15,333 nucleotides of DNA from Synechococcales cyanobacterium PMM_0002 (GCA_949127925.1 CASBQX010000234.1:1-15333); one strand, 5' to 3'; shown: positions 6,812-14,204, counted from the first letter of the stretch. Notes: generated from the sequence alone by a model not told the origin. A program made the numbers and translations.

Positions 6812-7579
6812 GTGATTCAGAAACTGTCTCAGTCGATCGCCTCGCTTTTGGCCGCGATCGCCTTCTATACCTGCCTGCCGGTGCCCGTGCATAGAGCGTT
6901 TGAATTTGAGCGAGTATCGCGCCTAGCCCCCCTAATTGGCCTGCTGATAGGTGGCATTTTAGGGCTGATAGATAGCGGCTTGCAGGCATTGGGCATGCCC
7001 AACTTGACCCGCAGTGCTGGAGTGGTGTTGACCTGGGTGGGCATCACGGGCGGCCTGCATTTGGATGGCGCAATGGATACAGCAGACGGCTTAGCCGTCC
7101 TCGATCCGCCGCGCCGCCTCCAGGTGATGGCCGACAGCCACAGCGGCGCTTTTGGCGTCATGGCCGCGATCGCCCTGCTATTGCTCAAAACTGCCGCCTT
7201 ATCCGACCTGTCCAGATCTCGCTGGCTGCTGTTGATGCTAGCGGCGGGGTGGGGGCGCTGGGGGCAGCAGGTGGCGATCGCCCGCTACCCCTATCTCAAA
7301 CCGACTGGCAAAGGCGCATTTCACAAGGCCGCCTTGCCCTCTCTCTGGCATACAGTTCCCAGCCTGCTGCTATTGCTAGGAGTTAGTAGTCTGCCTGCCC
7401 TCATGCAGCCAGACCACTGGCGGCAAAGTCTCACCGCTGCCGTTGCGGGGGCAGCGATCGCCCTACTCACCGCCGCCTGGTTCCATACCCAGCTGGGCGG
7501 CCACACCGGAGACACCTATGGAGCCGTCGTGGAGTGGACAGAAGCGCTGTTTCTAGCAATCTGTACGATGGTTTGGTAA
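6812..7579 (+). CDS. cobS: Adenosylcobinamide-GDP ribazoletransferase
   Basis: Joins adenosylcobinamide-GDP with alpha-ribazole (or its phosphate) to make adenosylcobalamin (or its phosphate), the last major step of cobamide assembly, at the cytoplasmic membrane. It is an integral membrane protein of 255 residues with several Leu/Ala-rich helices. Its conserved loops are present: GGLHLDGAMDTADGL (80-94), ADSHSGAFG (107-115) and GGHTGDTYGA (229-238). These match the family forms GGLHLDGLADTADG, DSRIGAFG and GGYTGDTLGA. The GTG at 6812 is chosen because an in-frame stop lies at 6788 and no other start comes between. No strong ribosome-binding site is visible. A [2Fe-2S] protein gene follows after 36 bases. 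No other cobalamin genes are nearby. Confidence 0.95.
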   Translation: MIQKLSQSIASLLAAIAFYTCLPVPVHRAFEFERVSRLAPLIGLLIGGILGLIDSGLQALGMPNLTRSAGVVLTWVGITGGLHLDGAMDTADGLAVLDPPRRLQVMADSHSGAFGVMAAIALLLLKTAALSDLSRSRWLLLMLAAGWGRWGQQVAIARYPYLKPTGKGAFHKAALPSLWHTVPSLLLLLGVSSLPALMQPDHWRQSLTAAVAGAAIALLTAAWFHTQLGGHTGDTYGAVVEWTEALFLAICTMVW

Positions 7580-7615
7580 GCAGGCTTTCAACCATACTCT
7601 ACCCCCATACTTTTT

Positions 7616-8044
7616 ATGCCCTCCTCCGATTCCCCGTCCCTGGCATCCGACAGTCTACTGGCTTGCTCCAAGGCGCTGGGTCTACCTCACATTCAGCGGC
7701 ATGTTTTTCTTTGTGCTGACCAGACGCTACCTAAGTGCTGTAGCAAAGAGAAAAGCTTAGTCGCATGGAACTACTTGAAGCAGCGCTTGAAGCAATTAGG
7801 GTTAGATACACCTACAGCAGATCGGCCATCTTGCGTGTTTCGCACCAAAGCAAACTGCTTACGAGTATGCCAACAGGGGCCCATTTTAGTGGTATATCCC
7901 GATGGCGTCTGGTATCACAGTGTGAACCCTGAGATACTTGAGCGTATTATTGGGGAACACTTAGTAGGGAATCAAATCGTGCAAGAGTATGCATTTTTGG
8001 TGCATCCCTTGCCGCCTCTAGAGGATTCTACTGAAGCAATCTAG
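7616..8044 (+). CDS. Thioredoxin-fold [2Fe-2S] ferredoxin-like protein
   Basis: A 142-residue soluble protein with the features of the thioredoxin-like [2Fe-2S] ferredoxin family, which includes the NuoE-like fold and the ferredoxin of nitrogen fixers. Cluster ligands are probably C33 and C41 or C42 (HVFLCADQTLPKCC) and C81 and C85 (ANCLRVC). The stretch QGPILVVYPDGVWYHSV is the conserved beta-strand segment of this family, followed by the helical VNPEILERIIGEHL. The first 28 residues are variable, with no signal peptide. It probably carries electrons in the cytoplasm; the partner is unknown. It lies 36 bases after cobS on the same strand and may be co-transcribed, but a functional link to cobamide synthesis is not shown. 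ATG at 7616 has no good ribosome-binding site. Confidence 0.88.
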   Translation: MPSSDSPSLASDSLLACSKALGLPHIQRHVFLCADQTLPKCCSKEKSLVAWNYLKQRLKQLGLDTPTADRPSCVFRTKANCLRVCQQGPILVVYPDGVWYHSVNPEILERIIGEHLVGNQIVQEYAFLVHPLPPLEDSTEAI

Positions 8045-8360
8045 CTACAAAACATTACATTTGCCAAAAGGGTATGAATCTGCCGGACGATTGCGATCGC
8101 TATAGTTATGATGTAATGAGGTGTGAACCCCCTCGATTACGCTATTGGTGTGCATTAGTTGGTGCAGATGAGTATAAGGCGCAGTGCGATCGCCCAGATT
8201 CATCCTTTAGAAGCAGTCAATGTCATGTTTTGACGCTACCTATAAAGTCAAACTTCATATTTTTTATGCACATTATTTACGACCACTGGATATCATTATC
8301 TGCCAGTTTTCATCTCAACTCAGGCATGACGAGTAACCTAGCATGATAAAGGAAGCCAGT
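8045..8360 (+). promoter_or_regulatory. Upstream region of rre1 with a 6-bp dyad
   Basis: No convincing gene in these roughly 300 bases. A dyad TTTGAC (8229-8234) and GTCAAA (8247-8252) is separated by 12 bases. It overlaps a TTGACG that could act as a -35 element; no good -10 sits at the standard distance. The area is AT-rich toward the gene, as expected for a promoter. Two HIP1-like GCGATCGC sites are present, at 8094 and 8187. Confidence 0.3.
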
Positions 8361-8993
8361 GTGGGAGAACACAAGCGACTACTGTTGATTGACGATGACC
8401 CAAACCTAATTTTGCTGGTCAAAGATTATCTAGAATTTCGCGGATACGAAGTCATTACCGCAGAACACGGTCAGCAAGCGCTGGATGTGCTGCAAAAAGA
8501 CACGCCAGACATGATCATCTGTGATGTAATGATGCCTCAGATGGATGGGTATTCATTAGTAGAGCATGTGAGGAAAGATCCACGCACGAGCTGGATTCCG
8601 GTACTGTTTCTATCTGCCAAAGGGCAAAGCCAAGATCGGGTTAAGGGGCTGAACACCGGAGCCGATGTCTATATGGTGAAGCCGTTTGAACCGGAAGAGC
8701 TAGTGGCTCAGGTGGAATCATCGCTGAAGCAGGCGTCACGGCTAATTCAGCGGCAAGATAAAGGGTTAGACAATTCGCCTAAAATTCAGGTTCCCTTCGA
8801 TGTGGAGCTTACCCCTACCGAACTGCGCGTTGTGCAGTTTGTTGCCCGAGGCATGGCAAACCGCGAAATCGCTGAAGAGCTAAATGTGAGTCAGCGCACC
8901 ATCGAAAGCCATGTCAGCAACATGCTGGGCAAAACAGGCTTGCATAACCGCACAGAGCTAGCTCGCTGGGCGATCGAAAACGGTATGGCCTAG
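8361..8993 (+). CDS. rre1: NarL/LuxR-type response regulator, Rre1/Ycf29-like
   Basis: A two-component response regulator: receiver domain then a LuxR-type DNA-binding domain. Numbered from the ATG at 8343, the receiver has the acidic pocket DDD (17-19), phospho-acceptor D61 in IICDVMMPQMDGY, S91 and K113 (MVKPFEPEEL). The C-terminal helix-turn-helix spans about 154-211, with LTPTELRVVQFVARGMANRE and recognition helix SQRTIESHVSNML. The receiver closely matches what I remember of Rre1 (Ycf29), a stress regulator paired with histidine kinase Hik2 or Hik34 in Synechocystis. No kinase gene is adjacent. I prefer the GTG at 8361 as start because AAGGA lies 7 bases upstream; the ATG at 8343 would add six residues (216 total) and has no ribosome-binding site. 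Confidence 0.9.
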   Translation: MGEHKRLLLIDDDPNLILLVKDYLEFRGYEVITAEHGQQALDVLQKDTPDMIICDVMMPQMDGYSLVEHVRKDPRTSWIPVLFLSAKGQSQDRVKGLNTGADVYMVKPFEPEELVAQVESSLKQASRLIQRQDKGLDNSPKIQVPFDVELTPTELRVVQFVARGMANREIAEELNVSQRTIESHVSNMLGKTGLHNRTELARWAIENGMA

Positions 8994-9029
8994 GATGGCG
9001 ATATTTGCCATCTGCTCAACAGAAACGCC

Positions 9030-9061
9030 ATGTAGAGACGCGATTAATCGCGTCTCTACAT
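9030..9061. terminator. Perfect 32-bp palindrome between convergent rre1 and cysW
   Basis: ATGTAGAGACGCGATT at 9030-9045 is followed immediately by its exact reverse complement at 9046-9061. It sits between two convergent genes, where a two-way terminator is expected, but has no T-run. The core TAGAGACGCGATTAATCG resembles a palindrome dispersed through many cyanobacterial genomes (from memory), so a mobile repeat origin is likely. Confidence 0.75.
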
Positions 9062-9094
9062 GAAATGTGGCTGCTGAAACACGATTGCCCAACC

Positions 9095-9976
9095 CTACTC
9101 CTGCACATCGGTAATTCGGCTTTTGCGCTCTACAATCTCTTTTAAAACTAGAGTAACAACAGCTAATAATGCCAGGATCACGGCGGCTGAATACGCTTCC
9201 GGCGTTTTGTACTGTTTATAGGCTTCTTCGACAAACAGCGGCATGGTTTGGGTTTTGCCCGCAATGTTGCCAGATACGACCGATACCGCCCCAAACTCTC
9301 CCATGGCGCGGGCATTGGTCAAAATCACCCCGTATAGCAGACCCCAGCGAATATTAGGTAGCGTGACGCGCCAGAAGGTTTGCCAATCGGTGGCTCCGAG
9401 AGTTTTTGCCGCTTCCTCTTGCTCAGATCCCATCTCTTCTAAAACTGGGATGACCTCACGAGCGACAAATGGCATGGTCACGAAGGCGGTAACGATTACC
9501 ATGCCGGGTAAGGCGAAGATAATCCTGATTCCAGCCGTATCTAGAACTGGCCCGAACCAGCCATTGCGGCCAAACAGCAGCACGAACATTAGACCCGCGA
9601 CCACGGGTGAAATGGCGAACGGCAGGTCAATAATGCTCAGCAGCAAGGTGCGTCCTGGAAAATAATTGCGGGCGATCGCCCACGCAGCACACAGCCCAAA
9701 TACGGTATTGATCGGGACGGCGATCGCGGCAATAATCACCGTCAGCTTCACCGAGTTTAGAAATGCGGGAGACTTGAGATTGTCGAAAAACGGCCCTACC
9801 CCGCCGCTAAATGCTTCTACAAATACATTTAGTGCAGGGATAAATAAAATCAAGCCTAGATAAAGAATAGTAATACTAATTAGTAGCCACTTTACCCATG
9901 CACCCTGAGCGCGAGGAGCCGTTCTGGGCGTGGGTGGATTTGTGTAACTAAGCGCTGATTTAGCCTCGGTCGTCAT
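9095..9976 (-). CDS. cysW: Sulfate ABC transporter permease CysW
   Basis: One of two membrane subunits of the sulfate/thiosulfate importer in the cytoplasmic membrane. About six hydrophobic helices follow a polar N-terminus. The ABC-permease cytoplasmic loop EEAAKTLGATDWQTFWRVTLP matches the EAA...G pattern that docks the ATPase. LPFAISPVVAGL and ARAMGEFGAVSVVSG are typical of CysW. The frame is open to 10003, but I choose the ATG at 9974-9976: it gives 293 residues, overlaps the cysT end by 17 bases and has a purine-rich GGGGGCGA shortly upstream. It is the last gene of the sbpA-cysT-cysW unit; the partner ATPase gene cysA does not follow, and the next element is a palindrome and a convergent gene. 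Confidence 0.95.
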   Translation of the reverse strand: MTTEAKSALSYTNPPTPRTAPRAQGAWVKWLLISITILYLGLILFIPALNVFVEAFSGGVGPFFDNLKSPAFLNSVKLTVIIAAIAVPINTVFGLCAAWAIARNYFPGRTLLLSIIDLPFAISPVVAGLMFVLLFGRNGWFGPVLDTAGIRIIFALPGMVIVTAFVTMPFVAREVIPVLEEMGSEQEEAAKTLGATDWQTFWRVTLPNIRWGLLYGVILTNARAMGEFGAVSVVSGNIAGKTQTMPLFVEEAYKQYKTPEAYSAAVILALLAVVTLVLKEIVERKSRITDVQE

Positions 9977-10826
9977 AGCGTCGCCCCCAAGTCTGCAAAA
10001 CATTAATCACAACTAATAGCACCAGCGAAATCAGCAGCAGCACCGTGCCGACCACTGTGGCTCCAGCGTAGTCATACTGTTCGAGCCGCTGAAACACGAG
10101 GACTGGCGCAATCAAATCTTGAAATGGCACATTGCCTGCAATAATTACCACCGATCCGTATTCTCCGACTGCTCGCGCAAAGCCCAGCGCTACTCCAGTC
10201 AAAACGGGCGGAATCAACGGCGGCAAAATCACTAACAAAAAAGTTTGTAGAGGGGATGCACCCAAGCACCAGGCGGCTTCTTCAGTTTCTTTTTCCAAAT
10301 CTTGCAGCACCGGTTGCAGCGTGCGCACCACAAATGGCAATGAAATAAATAGCATCGCCATGCCCACCCCCAGCCGGGTAAACGAGATTTTAATCCCTAG
10401 GGGCACAAACAGAGAACCGATCCAGCCATTGTCGCTGTAAACGGTTGCCAGGGTTAGACCTGCCACCGCCGTAGGTAGAGCAAACGGTAAATCTACCGCC
10501 GCGTCAACAATCCGCTTCCCTGGAAAGTCATAGCGGACTAATACCCAGGCGATCAGCGTGCCAAATACCCCATTGATTGCCGAGGCAATAAACGCGGTAA
10601 CGAAGGTTACCACATAGGTAGAAAGGGCAATTTCATCGGTAGCAATTTCCCAAAACTTGGCGGGGCCAACCGTAGCGGCCTTAAGCAACATGGCTGCGAC
10701 GGGCAAAACCAGCATGATAGAAAGGTATACCCAAGTCACCTTCCAGGGCAAAGAGAGATGGGTGAGGCGATACCAAAACGATTGATCCGCCTTAGACGAA
10801 ATCGGACTGGGTGAAGTAGCCGTCAT
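9960..10826 (-). CDS. cysT: Sulfate ABC transporter permease CysT
   Basis: The second membrane subunit (also called CysU) of the sulfate importer. At 288 residues it is of usual length, with about six membrane helices. Diagnostic segments are DLPFALPTAVAGLTLA, the EAA loop EEAAWCLGASPLQTFLLVILP and FARAVGEYGSVVIIAGN. It would pair with CysW in the membrane and receive sulfate from SbpA. ATG at 10824-10826; the leader lacks a clear ribosome-binding site, reading as a pyrimidine-rich stretch on the sense strand. It follows sbpA after 151 bases, a long gap for an operon and filled with a repeat and hairpin, and overlaps cysW at its 3' end, which suggests translational coupling of the two permeases. 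Confidence 0.96.
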   Translation of the reverse strand: MTATSPSPISSKADQSFWYRLTHLSLPWKVTWVYLSIMLVLPVAAMLLKAATVGPAKFWEIATDEIALSTYVVTFVTAFIASAINGVFGTLIAWVLVRYDFPGKRIVDAAVDLPFALPTAVAGLTLATVYSDNGWIGSLFVPLGIKISFTRLGVGMAMLFISLPFVVRTLQPVLQDLEKETEEAAWCLGASPLQTFLLVILPPLIPPVLTGVALGFARAVGEYGSVVIIAGNVPFQDLIAPVLVFQRLEQYDYAGATVVGTVLLLISLVLLVVINVLQTWGRRYDDRG

Positions 10827-10896
10827 AGGGAAAAAGGGGCAGACATGCAGAAAGAGGGACGGTTCAACCGTTGCCTAGGGAAGCAGACTTAAAGAA

Positions 10897-10950
10897 GTGT
10901 TGGGTAAGGGCAGGTGTTGGGTAAGGGCAGGGCAGTGCCATGCCCCTACC
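10897..10950. repeat. 17-bp tandem repeat and hairpin between sbpA and cysT
   Basis: GTGTTGGGTAAGGGCAG occurs exactly twice, at 10897-10913 and 10914-10930. The second copy continues into a hairpin: GGTAAGGGCA (10920-10929) pairs with TGCCCCTACC (10941-10950) at 9 of 10 positions. It begins about 28 bases past the sbpA stop and could stabilise or partly terminate the sbpA message, allowing more binding protein than permease. Confidence 0.7.
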
Positions 10951-10977
10951 GAATTCAAAACTTGTTCAGTCTTACAA

Positions 10978-12048
10978 TTATTTGCCTAACTTGGCCTCAA
11001 TCTGGTCAAATACGGCTCCATCGTCGAAATATTTTGTTTGAATCTCGCTCCAGCCACCCAGATCAGTGACTGTGAACAGCTTTTCTACCTTGCCAAACTG
11101 CGATGCGTATTTAGCTTCAATCGTTGGATCGAAGGGGCGGAAACCCACCTTGGCGAATTCTTCTTGCGCTTCGGGGGTAAACAAAAACTGGACAAACGCT
11201 TCGGCCACTGCTCGGGTTCCATGTTTGTCTACGTTCTGATCCACCACAGCGACCGGGCTGTCGATAGAAATATTGACCGTGGGCACCACAAAAGGCAGAT
11301 TTTCGCCTTTTTGCTTAGCCAATAGCACTTCATTCTCGTAGTTGATCAGCACATCCCCTTGCCCTTGCTTAAAAAAGATGTCGGTGGCTTCACGGGCATC
11401 TTTTGCCAAAATTGGAGCATTTTGATAGAGCTTTGTGGTTAAGGCCAGTGCTTGTTCATCGGTACTGCCAGTTTGGGTCACCGCACCCCATGCCCCTAGG
11501 AAATTCCAGCGTGCGCCCCCGGAGGTTTTGGGGTTTGCCGTCACGATTTTAACTCCATCTTTTGCCAGATCTTCCCACGTGTTAATCCCTGTGGGGTTAC
11601 CGTCACGGGTGACAAAGACGGCGACTGACTTGTGCACAATCGACTCATTGGGCAACTCTTTCTCCCAGCCCGGTGCAATTAGACCCGCTTTTTCAATTTT
11701 TTGAGTATCGAGCGCTAGCGCCAACGCGACAACGTCTGCTTCGAGGCCGTCAATGACAGCACGAGCTTGGGAGCCGGAACCACCGTAGCTTTGGTTGACG
11801 ACTACGTCTTGATTTTGCTCTGCTTTCCACTTTGCCACAAACTGAGGAATGATTTTCTCGTAGGCGGCCTGAGTCACGGCATACGAAACCAGGGTTAGCT
11901 CGACTGTTTCTTTGGATGTAGCGGCAGAGCTGCCAACTGTATCTGGACCGCTGGGGCTGCATGCGGCGATCGCCCCACTTAGACCGACACCGACCAACAC
12001 CAAACTCAAAAACTGCCGCGACAACCGGGATTTTGACTGGAATACCAT
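10978..12048 (-). CDS. sbpA: Sulfate-binding lipoprotein SbpA
   Basis: The substrate-capturing subunit of the sulfate importer, held at the periplasmic face. The first 29 residues form a lipoprotein signal peptide: basic start, hydrophobic LSLVLVGVGLSGA, and lipobox IAAC with C30 as the lipidated residue. The mature part has the sulfate-binding protein signatures NQSYGGSGSQARAVIDGLEA and TANPKTSGGARWNFLGAWGA. Total 356 residues, normal for the family. ATG at 12046-12048 is supported by an AAGGAG ribosome-binding site at 12060-12065, 11 bases upstream. It is the first gene of sbpA-cysT-cysW. In cyanobacteria such genes are induced by sulfur starvation. I see no regulator gene in the window. 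Confidence 0.96.
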   Translation of the reverse strand: MVFQSKSRLSRQFLSLVLVGVGLSGAIAACSPSGPDTVGSSAATSKETVELTLVSYAVTQAAYEKIIPQFVAKWKAEQNQDVVVNQSYGGSGSQARAVIDGLEADVVALALALDTQKIEKAGLIAPGWEKELPNESIVHKSVAVFVTRDGNPTGINTWEDLAKDGVKIVTANPKTSGGARWNFLGAWGAVTQTGSTDEQALALTTKLYQNAPILAKDAREATDIFFKQGQGDVLINYENEVLLAKQKGENLPFVVPTVNISIDSPVAVVDQNVDKHGTRAVAEAFVQFLFTPEAQEEFAKVGFRPFDPTIEAKYASQFGKVEKLFTVTDLGGWSEIQTKYFDDGAVFDQIEAKLGK

Positions 12049-12140
12049 TGATCTATCCGCTCCTTTGACTCAGTATGGCTGCGTGGGTGCTTTTAACTAC
12101 GGCTCGTCGCTCGGAATACGAGACTTACTTGCTGGGAGCT

Positions 12141-12169
12141 ATCATACACCAAAATCAAAGCCTGAATCT
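12141..12169 (-). promoter_or_regulatory. Possible promoter of sbpA
   Basis: On the minus strand TATGAT (5 of 6 matches to the -10 consensus) lies at 12141-12146. The best -35 at 17-18 bases, AGATTC or TAGATT, is weak, as is usual for activator-dependent promoters. It would give a leader of about 85 bases ending at the AAGGAG of sbpA. Confidence 0.3.
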
Positions 12170-12197
12170 ACACTTTTCCAGTCGGGATTGTGGTGTT

Positions 12198-12248
12198 ACT
12201 CCAGATAAAAAGGCGTCTCGCTCAGCGAGATGCCTTTTTATCTGGAGT
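12198..12248. terminator. Long two-way hairpin terminator after murA
   Basis: A 51-base hairpin: 17-bp arms ACTCCAGATAAAAAGGC (12198-12214) and its exact complement (12232-12248), one G-T wobble, then TCTCGC/GCGAGA closing on TCA. On the minus strand the GC-rich inner stem is followed by CCTTTTTA, the normal form of an intrinsic terminator, so it should end murA transcription before sbpA; it is symmetric enough to work both ways. A second small hairpin, TGGGCT-AAGGA-AGCCCA, lies at 12251-12267. Confidence 0.85.
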
Positions 12249-12290
12249 CTTGGGCTAAGGAAGCCCATAGACCAGCGCGATCGCCTGACC

Positions 12291-13667
12291 TTACATCCCA
12301 GCGATAGGGACAGGTGACGGGGTGACGATGGCATCACTGGCGATCGCCTCACTGGTCACGCGTTGCAGTTTTGCGCCAACTGCCCGGAGCTTCCCTTCGA
12401 TATTGTCATAGCCCCGATCGAGATGGTGCAGACCCTGGATGCTAGTTGTTCCACCTGCCGCCAGCCCCGCCAACACTAGCGCTGCCGATGCGCGCAGATC
12501 TGTGGCCAGCACAGGCGCACCCGACAGCAACGGCACGCCGCGAATAATGGCGTGATTGCCCTTGAGCCGAATATCAGCCCCCATCCGGTTTAGCTCTGCT
12601 ACATGCCGCAGCCGATTTTCAAACACGGTTTCAGACACCACACTATCGCCTTCACTCAGGGTCAACAGCGCCATGAATTGAGCCTGCATATCTGTGGGGA
12701 AACCCGGATAGGGCAAGGTTTCAATGTCGGTACCAATGTGCAACTCGCCGGGTACCACTCGCAGCCGATTGCCAGAATCTTGAATCACATCTGCCCCAAT
12801 GGCTTTGAGCTTAGCAATCACCGCTGTCATATGATCAGGAATCACCGGGAACACACTGAGTTCGGAGCGAGTGATGGCACCTGCAACCAAAAACGTGCCG
12901 GCTTCAATCCGATCAGGAATGATGGAGTAGTCTACCGAGTGCAAACTGGGCACCCCGGCAATCGTAATCGTATTGGTGCCCGCACCGCGAATTTTGGCAC
13001 CCATCGCCCGACAGAAGTTGGCTAGATCAACCACTTCTGGCTCTTGAGCCGCATTCTCTAAAATCGTTTCGCCATCGGCCAGAGTCGCCGCCATCATCAG
13101 CGTTTCGGTTGCCCCTACGCTTGGATAATCGAGGTAAATTCTGGCACCTTTGAGCCGCTTACTGGTGCCTGGGATGCAGGCATGAACCGTGCCATGTTCA
13201 ATATGAACATCCGCGCCCATGGCCTGAAGCCCTCGCACATGCAGGTCAACCGGGCGGGCACCAATTGCGCAGCCACCCGGCAGCGGAATCCGGGCGACCC
13301 CTAAGCGAGCCAGCAACGGCCCAATGGCAAAGAAACTAGCGCGCAATTGGCTCACTAGCTCGTAAGGCGCTTTCGATTGGCTGAGATGACGGGCGTCAAT
13401 TTCTAGAGAGTCGCCATCTCGCTTGAGTTTTACCCCCAGGGTCGCCAAAATCTCGGCCATGCGTTCAATGTCCATGAGGGCAGGCACATTGCGGAGACGA
13501 CAGTCTTGTGGGCACAGTACAGATCCGGCCATAATTGCCAAAACTGAATTCTTTGCACCACTAATACGAACTTCGCCGTGTAGCGAATATCCCCCTTGGA
13601 TATGGAGTATGGGAGTACCGTCCTCAGGGGAGGGGGTAGAACTGGGTAAGCTTTGAGAGGGAGTAAT
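12291..13667 (-). CDS. murA: UDP-N-acetylglucosamine 1-carboxyvinyltransferase, probable ATT start
   Basis: Adds enolpyruvate to UDP-GlcNAc, the first committed step of peptidoglycan synthesis, in the cytoplasm. Catalytic loop LPGGCAIGARPVDLHVRGL holds the Cys that matches E. coli C115; DLRASAALVLAGL is the conserved C-terminal signature. The first ordinary start codon, TTG at 13541, would begin inside the protein and delete the essential Lys-Asn of SGAKNS (E. coli K22/N23). Upstream the frame encodes the expected N-terminus (PILHIQGGYSLHGEVRISG) and stays open to a stop at 13728-13730, but contains no ATG, GTG or TTG. A perfect GGAGGA (13675-13680) sits 7 bases before an ATT at 13665-13667, giving 458 residues starting (M)TPSQSLPSS. 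A base error turning ATG into ATT is the main alternative. Confidence 0.93.
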   Translation of the reverse strand: MTPSQSLPSSTPSPEDGTPILHIQGGYSLHGEVRISGAKNSVLAIMAGSVLCPQDCRLRNVPALMDIERMAEILATLGVKLKRDGDSLEIDARHLSQSKAPYELVSQLRASFFAIGPLLARLGVARIPLPGGCAIGARPVDLHVRGLQAMGADVHIEHGTVHACIPGTSKRLKGARIYLDYPSVGATETLMMAATLADGETILENAAQEPEVVDLANFCRAMGAKIRGAGTNTITIAGVPSLHSVDYSIIPDRIEAGTFLVAGAITRSELSVFPVIPDHMTAVIAKLKAIGADVIQDSGNRLRVVPGELHIGTDIETLPYPGFPTDMQAQFMALLTLSEGDSVVSETVFENRLRHVAELNRMGADIRLKGNHAIIRGVPLLSGAPVLATDLRASAALVLAGLAAGGTTSIQGLHHLDRGYDNIEGKLRAVGAKLQRVTSEAIASDAIVTPSPVPIAGM

Positions 13668-13674
13668 GAGCGTG

Positions 13675-13680
13675 TCCTCC
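13675..13680 (-). promoter_or_regulatory. Ribosome-binding site that selects the ATT start of murA
   Basis: The minus strand reads GGAGGA at 13680-13675, followed by CACGCTC (7 bases) and then ATT. This is the only strong Shine-Dalgarno match at proper distance in the upstream open frame. Confidence 0.7.
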
Positions 13681-13880
13681 AGAATTTGCCTGTAAACGGT
13701 ACGACTTAGAATCGGATTTTGCCAAACTTAGGTGGAATTTAAATTTGAAGGTTCCGATTCTGTTCGTTTGGTCTTGATTTTACCGGAAAGTTTTCAGCTG
13801 TCTATGGGTATGGGGATGATTGATGGATACGATTGAATTAAACCGAGCTGCCGGATCACAGATTTCTTGACGGCTACAGG

Positions 13881-13910
13881 TTGACTGATGTTAGCAGTAT
13901 GCTGCATGAT
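13881..13910 (+). promoter_or_regulatory. Possible promoter of the tRNA-Leu gene
   Basis: TTGACT (13881-13886, 5 of 6 to consensus) and CATGAT (13905-13910, 4 of 6) are 18 bases apart. Transcription would start around 13917, some 20-25 bases before the tRNA. Confidence 0.4.
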
Positions 13911-13939
13911 TGTAGACCGCAGCCCAAACATGCGCTGAT

Positions 13940-14023
13940 GCGGAACTGGCGGAATTGGTAGACGCGCTAGATTCAGGTTCTAGTGTCTGCAAAGACTTCC
14001 GGGTTCAAGTCCCGGGTTCCGCA
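13940..14023 (+). tRNA. trnL-CAG: tRNA-Leu, anticodon CAG
   Basis: A complete class II tRNA of 84 bases. Acceptor GCGGAAC (13940-13946) pairs with GTTCCGC (14016-14022) with discriminator A at 14023; the 3' CCA is not encoded. The anticodon stem CTAGA/TCTAG closes the loop TTCAGGT, so the anticodon is CAG, reading CUG. The long variable arm has a GTCT-GCAA-AGAC stem, as expected for leucine, and the T-arm is CCGGG-TTCAAGT-CCCGG. It stands alone, divergent from murA and upstream of the methyltransferase gene. Confidence 0.97.
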
Positions 14024-14035
14024 TGGGATGGGTAT

Positions 14036-14079
14036 CAAAAGCGGCAATGATTCACGAGGCTGAATCGTTGCCGCTTTTG
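14036..14079 (+). terminator. 19-bp stem hairpin after tRNA-Leu
   Basis: Left arm 14036-14054 and right arm 14061-14079 pair over 19 positions with a single U-G wobble around the loop CGAGGC. The right arm ends CCGCTTTTG, a T-run inside the stem. It lies 12 bases after the tRNA and most likely terminates and shapes its primary transcript. Confidence 0.8.
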
Positions 14080-14131
14080 TCTGCGCTTCATCATGGCTGC
14101 CATGGCGCGGCAGGTCAATTGTACTGATGAA

Positions 14132-14160
14132 TTGATTAAGTTTTGAAACAGAATTTTAAT
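14132..14160 (+). promoter_or_regulatory. Likely promoter of the RNA methyltransferase gene
   Basis: TTGATT (14132-14137, 4 of 6) and TTTAAT (14155-14160, 5 of 6) have ideal 17-base spacing. It predicts a leader of about 38 bases to the ATG at 14205. Confidence 0.5.
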
Positions 14161-14204
14161 CACCCCGAATTGGCTCAAACTTAACCGCGCCCTCAGAATA
14201 ATCC

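Noticed and set aside
8074..8346. Open frame of 90 codons upstream of rre1
   Set aside because: Odd composition, two HIP1 sites in it, no ribosome-binding site, no recognisable domain, and it fills a promoter-like AT-rich region.
12291..13541. murA starting at TTG 13541
   Set aside because: It would remove the conserved SGAKNS motif and the first strand of the fold; it has no ribosome-binding site.
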